Assembly: GCF_000003815.2 (NCBI RefSeq)
Contig: NC_049983.1
Coordinates: forward strand, 22,969,800 to 23,033,799
Origin: Branchiostoma floridae
Taxonomy: Eukaryota; Chordata; Leptocardii; Amphioxiformes; Branchiostomatidae
Direction of reading: 5' to 3'
DNA length: 64,000 nt
The stretch's first letter is position 1. The number at the start of each line of letters is the position of its first letter. The position numbers were made by a program, and so were the translations under genes. Under the pieces are notes generated by a model, which worked only from the letters and a program-made list of their open reading frames with translations, made no database searches and was not told the DNA's origin. Of this stretch, positions 60,220 through 64,000 are shown in pieces.

Positions 60220-60440
60220 AAAGGACAAAATGTCCGCTGGCATGCGGCAACAGTGTGTCCTTTGGAAAGGCATTTTACACGTCACATAATTCCTTCCCTC
60301 AATACCTAGCATTACTTGGGGACGTCCCTCTAAATAGGACGTAAAGTGGGGCTCCTTTGAGGAGAGCTTCATCTCGAGCACGTAAAAGAACAAACCACAA
60401 TCATCGAAAAGGTCCTTCTTCGTGTGAGTGGATGAAATAT
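60220..60440 (+). mobile_element. SINE family 1 fragment
   Basis: Body motifs TCCTTTGGAAAGGCATTTTA, GACGTCCCTCTAAATAGGAC and GAGAGCTTCATCTCGAGCA in family order. No tRNA head is recognisable. Confidence 0.45.
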
Positions 60441-60792
60441 AATCTGTCCGGATATGCAGCCTGTACTGTTAAAGCCTGCGTTGTTACGACATGAGGTGAT
60501 TTACCGTTTATGCATGCAATACAAACAAAACGCACTGCATACTGGGCCAAGCAGGGGTAAGGGTGACTGACAGTAAATGCTGCGGGACAGGGTGTGTCTT
60601 AGTCTCAGCATTTTGCGAAATTCTTTTGCAAAGTTTAATTCAGCTTTCTAGTAGTAGGTGAAAACAGAATCGTTACACAAATGCAATGCTAAATTCTGTG
60701 CTCAATATTACAAGAACATGGGTAAAATGGGTCCGTCTCGCAAATGGCCGTCTCTATACTATTAAGTTGACATCTTCATCCACCCCTCACGA

Positions 60793-63700
60793 TCACTGGT
60801 TTTCCTTCATGGGTAGCGAGCTGGCAGAAGAATTCGCCAGCCGTCTGTGGGGAAAACAGTGCGATTATGGGTCAAAACCTCCACTAACATGTTAACAGTT
60901 CTATCAATGTTGTAAGTCACGAATATCTGGATTTACCAATGATGCTATTTACCGGGTACATCTGGTGATGGTTGCTTTGGGTGGAAAATGGCGCCGGTAT
61001 AAATTTCCTGGATGTATTTGTCACTATGATAGATCCCACTTTTTTTGTGGTGTGAGCCCTCCATATCTAACCCAAGCTGTTACGAGATTACATCCCATGA
61101 TCAGGAAAGTCTGATGCAATATTGATCTCTGCTTGATTCTTGATACACAATTTTACTTTTCGCTCCCGCAAGCAGCCCGTCCGGGCCCAGGTTTGGAAAT
61201 GTGACCTAGCATTGCCACAAACTACTCAAAACTGTAGCAATTTGTACTCAAAACTGTAGCAAAAGTATTCGTGTAAATGATACTTGGATACTTTATGATA
61301 AACTCCAGTGGAAATGTCGAATTTAAAACAAAGAAGGCATCTTTGATACGTACTTGGTATATACGAAAAATCCTACAGCAGCCAGGATGGCGGCAAAAAC
61401 CATCCCGCCCAGTAAGCTGAGAACCACCGGCAACGCCAGGCTGGGCCCGCTACTGCTGGAGACTTTAGCGGCTGCAAGGAGCAAAAAGAAAATGCTTATT
61501 GTTTAGTGTGAGTTTTTAACCTTTTTTTTTAACACAAGGCAAGAAGAACAAATGCAAATGAAATTAAATTCTAGTCCTAGACTTCCATACCTCCATAGGT
61601 TCTTGAGCTATACATATCATATCACAATATCATAAGAACATGAACAGGATCACGAGAATGCTCGTTCAAAATGCTGTCACCGGTCTTTACGAATTGATGG
61701 AGCCAAATTACGGGCATAATTATTGCTTTCCGCATTTTCAATCGCAGTTTTATGACGTTTTTACATTTTTTCTGGTTTTCTACAGGAACAAGAAATGACC
61801 TTTATGATTGTAACCCATCAAGTCAAGTCCCGCATTACGTACCTTTACCGCTGGTACTAGTGAGGACTAAGAGTCCCTCGTTTGTGATACCCCCGCGTCC
61901 AAAGAAGGAGAGCGTGGACGAACAGTGCCCTCTCATCCTACCAGTGAAGATCACGACTGAGTCGTGGGGATGAAACTGAGACACAGAAAAGGCATGAATA
62001 ATGTCACAAAGGTAGGTTGTCAAATGACCTTAGTGGCCACGACAAAAGTAACAATAGGTAGGTTGTCCAATGTCCCAAGGCGGTAGTGGCAGTGGGTCAT
62101 TATCCACTGTGTCTAGGGCACGGTACAGGGAGGCGGAGCCCAACTCTCTCATTCCATTGCCCTTTACCTCCCCAACTGAAGTCATGATACCCATGTTTGC
62201 ACCTGAGTGGAGTGAGAAACATCGTGTAAAAAGTCTTTCCAAAGGGCACAAGATCGATAGCATCACAGGATTCGAACCCAGGGTTCAGGGCCAATTATGG
62301 CGTCATTTATCGCCGAAAACGTCGACAATAATCTAATACATGTACATATATCGCTGACTCACACTCCCGAACACCGCACAGGACAGGGTGCCGGGCGCTC
62401 CTTCCACTTCAAACGGTTCGGGAATATACAGGTGGAGAACGCGCTCGAGCGGATCGTAAATACCTGTGTGGAAGACAACAGTCATTGAAATTGGAGAATG
62501 CGTGTTCTACATTGTCATTGTTTTCATTGATTTAATCATAGTCACCTTCGCAGAGGTGAATATGTTGCTTTCGGCAAGTTTCTTCCCCTTCTTCCTCTTA
62601 AAAAAATATAGGATCAATGATATGGATCAGATACCATGGTTACTAGTGGCAGCCGTGTTCGATGGTGTTCAATTTACGTTATGTAGCAAGTGACAGGACA
62701 GAGCTGTATATCGCTCTGCACTCGTGAGGTTCATTCGGGTGTGACGTCAGCAATCGGTCAAAGGTTGTTGGATGTCTATATCACCCCCGTCCCGTCAGAG
62801 GCGAATGAAATCCACGTGTCCAGAGTGATTTACAACAGTGTCATAAACGTTGATAACTGACAACACATAGAACTTAACGTTATACAGAAAGAAAATCAGT
62901 GTCTTTGATGTACCTATCATGTAGAGGCTCCAGTCCTGACCCGAGAGAGTAGCGTTGAGCACGCCGTGCGGCTGGACCGTGTGAACGGTCATGGTGACGT
63001 TCTGCAGGGTGAAGGCTGACATGTCCAGCGTGCCGGTCAGCTGCAACTCTTTCTGAACCGGGAACTCGCTTACAGGATCTGTTGAAAGGAAATAAAATAA
63101 AAAAGATTTGACATCGAATCCGGATATGTGAATCCGGATTGCCAGGGTATACCCCACTGTGAATCCGGATAAATAAGATGTCGTTTCGGTGTATCCGGTT
63201 ATATTCCGATTCAGATCCGAATTCGGATTCAGGGTTCGCAATCCTAATTCACTGCGAATCCGAATATATCGGGATACGCAAATCCTAGTATGAACGGGCT
63301 GTTACAGAGACGTGGAGTCGAGTGGCCATGCTAGTGGGCACGCTTGAGGGTGAAAGGTCATGGGTTCGGTTTCTGGTATTCTCACCTTTGCCGCTTGAGA
63401 CCTATGACATTCACCATTGTCTCCCCGTAAAGGTACCCAGGACCATTAATCACCGAAGTGGTGAGGGGGATCCTACAGCCTCGAAGAGAGGCCCCTTCAT
63501 TATTTCTATCCCCGTGAAACTGCTACTGACTACCTTTAAAGTCACCAGGGCAGGGGAGACCTCCTACAGTCCCGAAGAGAACCCACCATATCAGCGATAG
63601 ATTGGTTACCAAGTTATTGACGTTTTCTTGTTGAAGTTTTCTGAAGAGTTACCCTTGCCGCACGTTGACTTGTGATCAGTGATATCCTCCAATAACTCCA

Positions 63701-63987
63701 ACCCCGTAAAGCTACTACCGAGTGTTGTAAGCCACCCAGGCGGTGGTGGGATCCTACAGTCTCGAAGGGAGCCCGTCCAATCCGCGATAGACGTGTTACC
63801 AGGTTACTGACCAGTTTGTCTGAAGAGTTACCTTTGCCGCACGTTTCCTTGTGGCCCGTGAGATCCTCCACCATCCTGGTCACCGCGTCTGTAGTCTTCT
63901 TCAGGAAGTCCAGCCTCTCATCAGTGATGGTCATGGTGTCATTTGGGGTCAGACTCGGCCAGGCCTTCTCTCTGCCTCTGTATACAA
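60793..63987 (-). CDS. Copy D: M28-like pseudopeptidase paralogue, last 6 exons (partial)
   Basis: On the minus strand, exons equivalent to 7-12 are 63987-63832, 63078-62914, 62463-62363, 61975-61843, 61471-61354 and 60844-60793. Junctions are GT-AG and phases match copies A-C. Exons 1-6 lie beyond the window. Exon 7 encodes RGREKAWPSLTPNDTMTITD and the helix ending ETCGK. Exon 8 has the DPVSEFP start and the NVTMTV sequon, exon 10 FTGRMRGHC, exon 11 the membrane helix ([20 protein letters not shown]), exon 12 SLPMKENQ. Exon 9 is 2 codons shorter, exon 10 is 2 and exon 11 is 3 codons longer than in A. Outside exon 7 this is the most diverged copy. It is convergent with copy C, so one member of the pair was inverted. 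Confidence 0.82.
60930..61115. repeat. Dispersed repeat shared with 28215-28435
   Basis: AATTTCCTGGATGTATTTGT and GAGCCCTCCATATCTAACCC match the copy A intron 5 repeat. Located in copy D intron 11. Confidence 0.42.
62050..62290 (-). mobile_element. tRNA-derived SINE family 1, copy D intron 9
   Basis: On the minus strand it has a B-box (GGGTTCGAATCC), the body (TTGTGCCCTTTGGAAAGACT, ACTTCAGTTGGGGAGG) and the tail (GGGCTCCGCCTCCCTGTACC, then CAGTGGATAATGACCCACTG). Confidence 0.55.
62735..62800 (+). promoter_or_regulatory. Conserved intron 8 block, copy D, inverted against its gene
   Basis: GTGTGACGTCAGCAAT and CGGTCAAAGGTTG, then CACCCCCGTCCCGT, match the block of A-C. In A-C it runs with transcription; here it reads on the plus strand while copy D is on the minus strand. 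The E-box is not found. Confidence 0.42.
63100..63290. mobile_element. Foldback-like repeat with ATCCGGAT motifs
   Basis: Several GAATCCGGAT / ATTCGGATTC copies in both directions occupy copy D intron 7. Ends are not clear. Confidence 0.45.
63640..63850 (-). repeat. Tandem repeat of exon 7 end plus donor, copy D
   Basis: The true donor lies at 63831. A decayed second copy (CGGCAAGGGTAACTCTTCAG on the minus strand) has its donor at 63652, 179 bases downstream. Confidence 0.65.
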
Positions 63988-64000
63988 CTAGAGACGAACG

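Larger units (their letters stand above)
58164..60792. other. Convergent region copy C / copy D
   Basis: Contains the copy C 3' UTR, an internally deleted mariner and a SINE fragment at 60220-60440. No further exon was seen between about 58800 and 59600. Confidence 0.45.

Overview
This is eukaryotic, intron-rich DNA carrying animal nuclear genes. Orthologues of human NOPCHAP1 (C12orf45), NDUFAF3 and STIMATE (TMEM110), small GT-AG introns and dense foldback/MITE and tRNA-derived SINE debris point to an invertebrate deuterostome, most likely an amphioxus (Branchiostoma). The species is inference. The gene models come from reading splice sites and phases directly.

Layout. At 0.6-3.6 kb is NOPCHAP1 (+, 4 exons, 189 aa). 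At 5.0-8.4 kb is NDUFAF3 (+, 5 exons, 179 aa), whose second exon is the last unit of an array of about six degenerate tandem copies. At 11.7-20.1 kb is STIMATE (-, 8 exons, 314 aa), convergent with NDUFAF3. From 22.9 kb to the window end lies a cluster of four paralogues, called A, B and C (all +) and D (-, cut by the window end). Each encodes a signal peptide, an ectodomain related to M28 metallopeptidases, a beta-rich stalk, one transmembrane helix and a tail of about 18 residues. A, B and C each have 12 exons with the same phases, giving 560, 560 and 567 aa. D faces C tail to tail and only its last six exons are visible.

The M28-like domain keeps the first His and the Asp-Asn-Gly-Ser-Gly block. 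The Glu-Glu pair that supplies the catalytic base and a zinc ligand is Ser-Ala in all three complete copies, and the last His is not seen. I infer a family of membrane-anchored pseudopeptidases, in the way that transferrin receptor and nicastrin are non-catalytic M28 relatives. A and B are recent duplicates that share flanks and introns; C and D are older. Exon 7 and its donor are nearly identical in all four, including inverted D, which suggests gene conversion. Intron 8 carries a shared block with E-box, CRE-like and DR1-like motifs.

Between the genes there are foldback elements, two TIR elements with exact empty sites in the paralogues, an internally deleted mariner, SINEs, LINE relics and microsatellites. 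No rRNA, functional tRNA, CRISPR or prokaryotic feature was seen.
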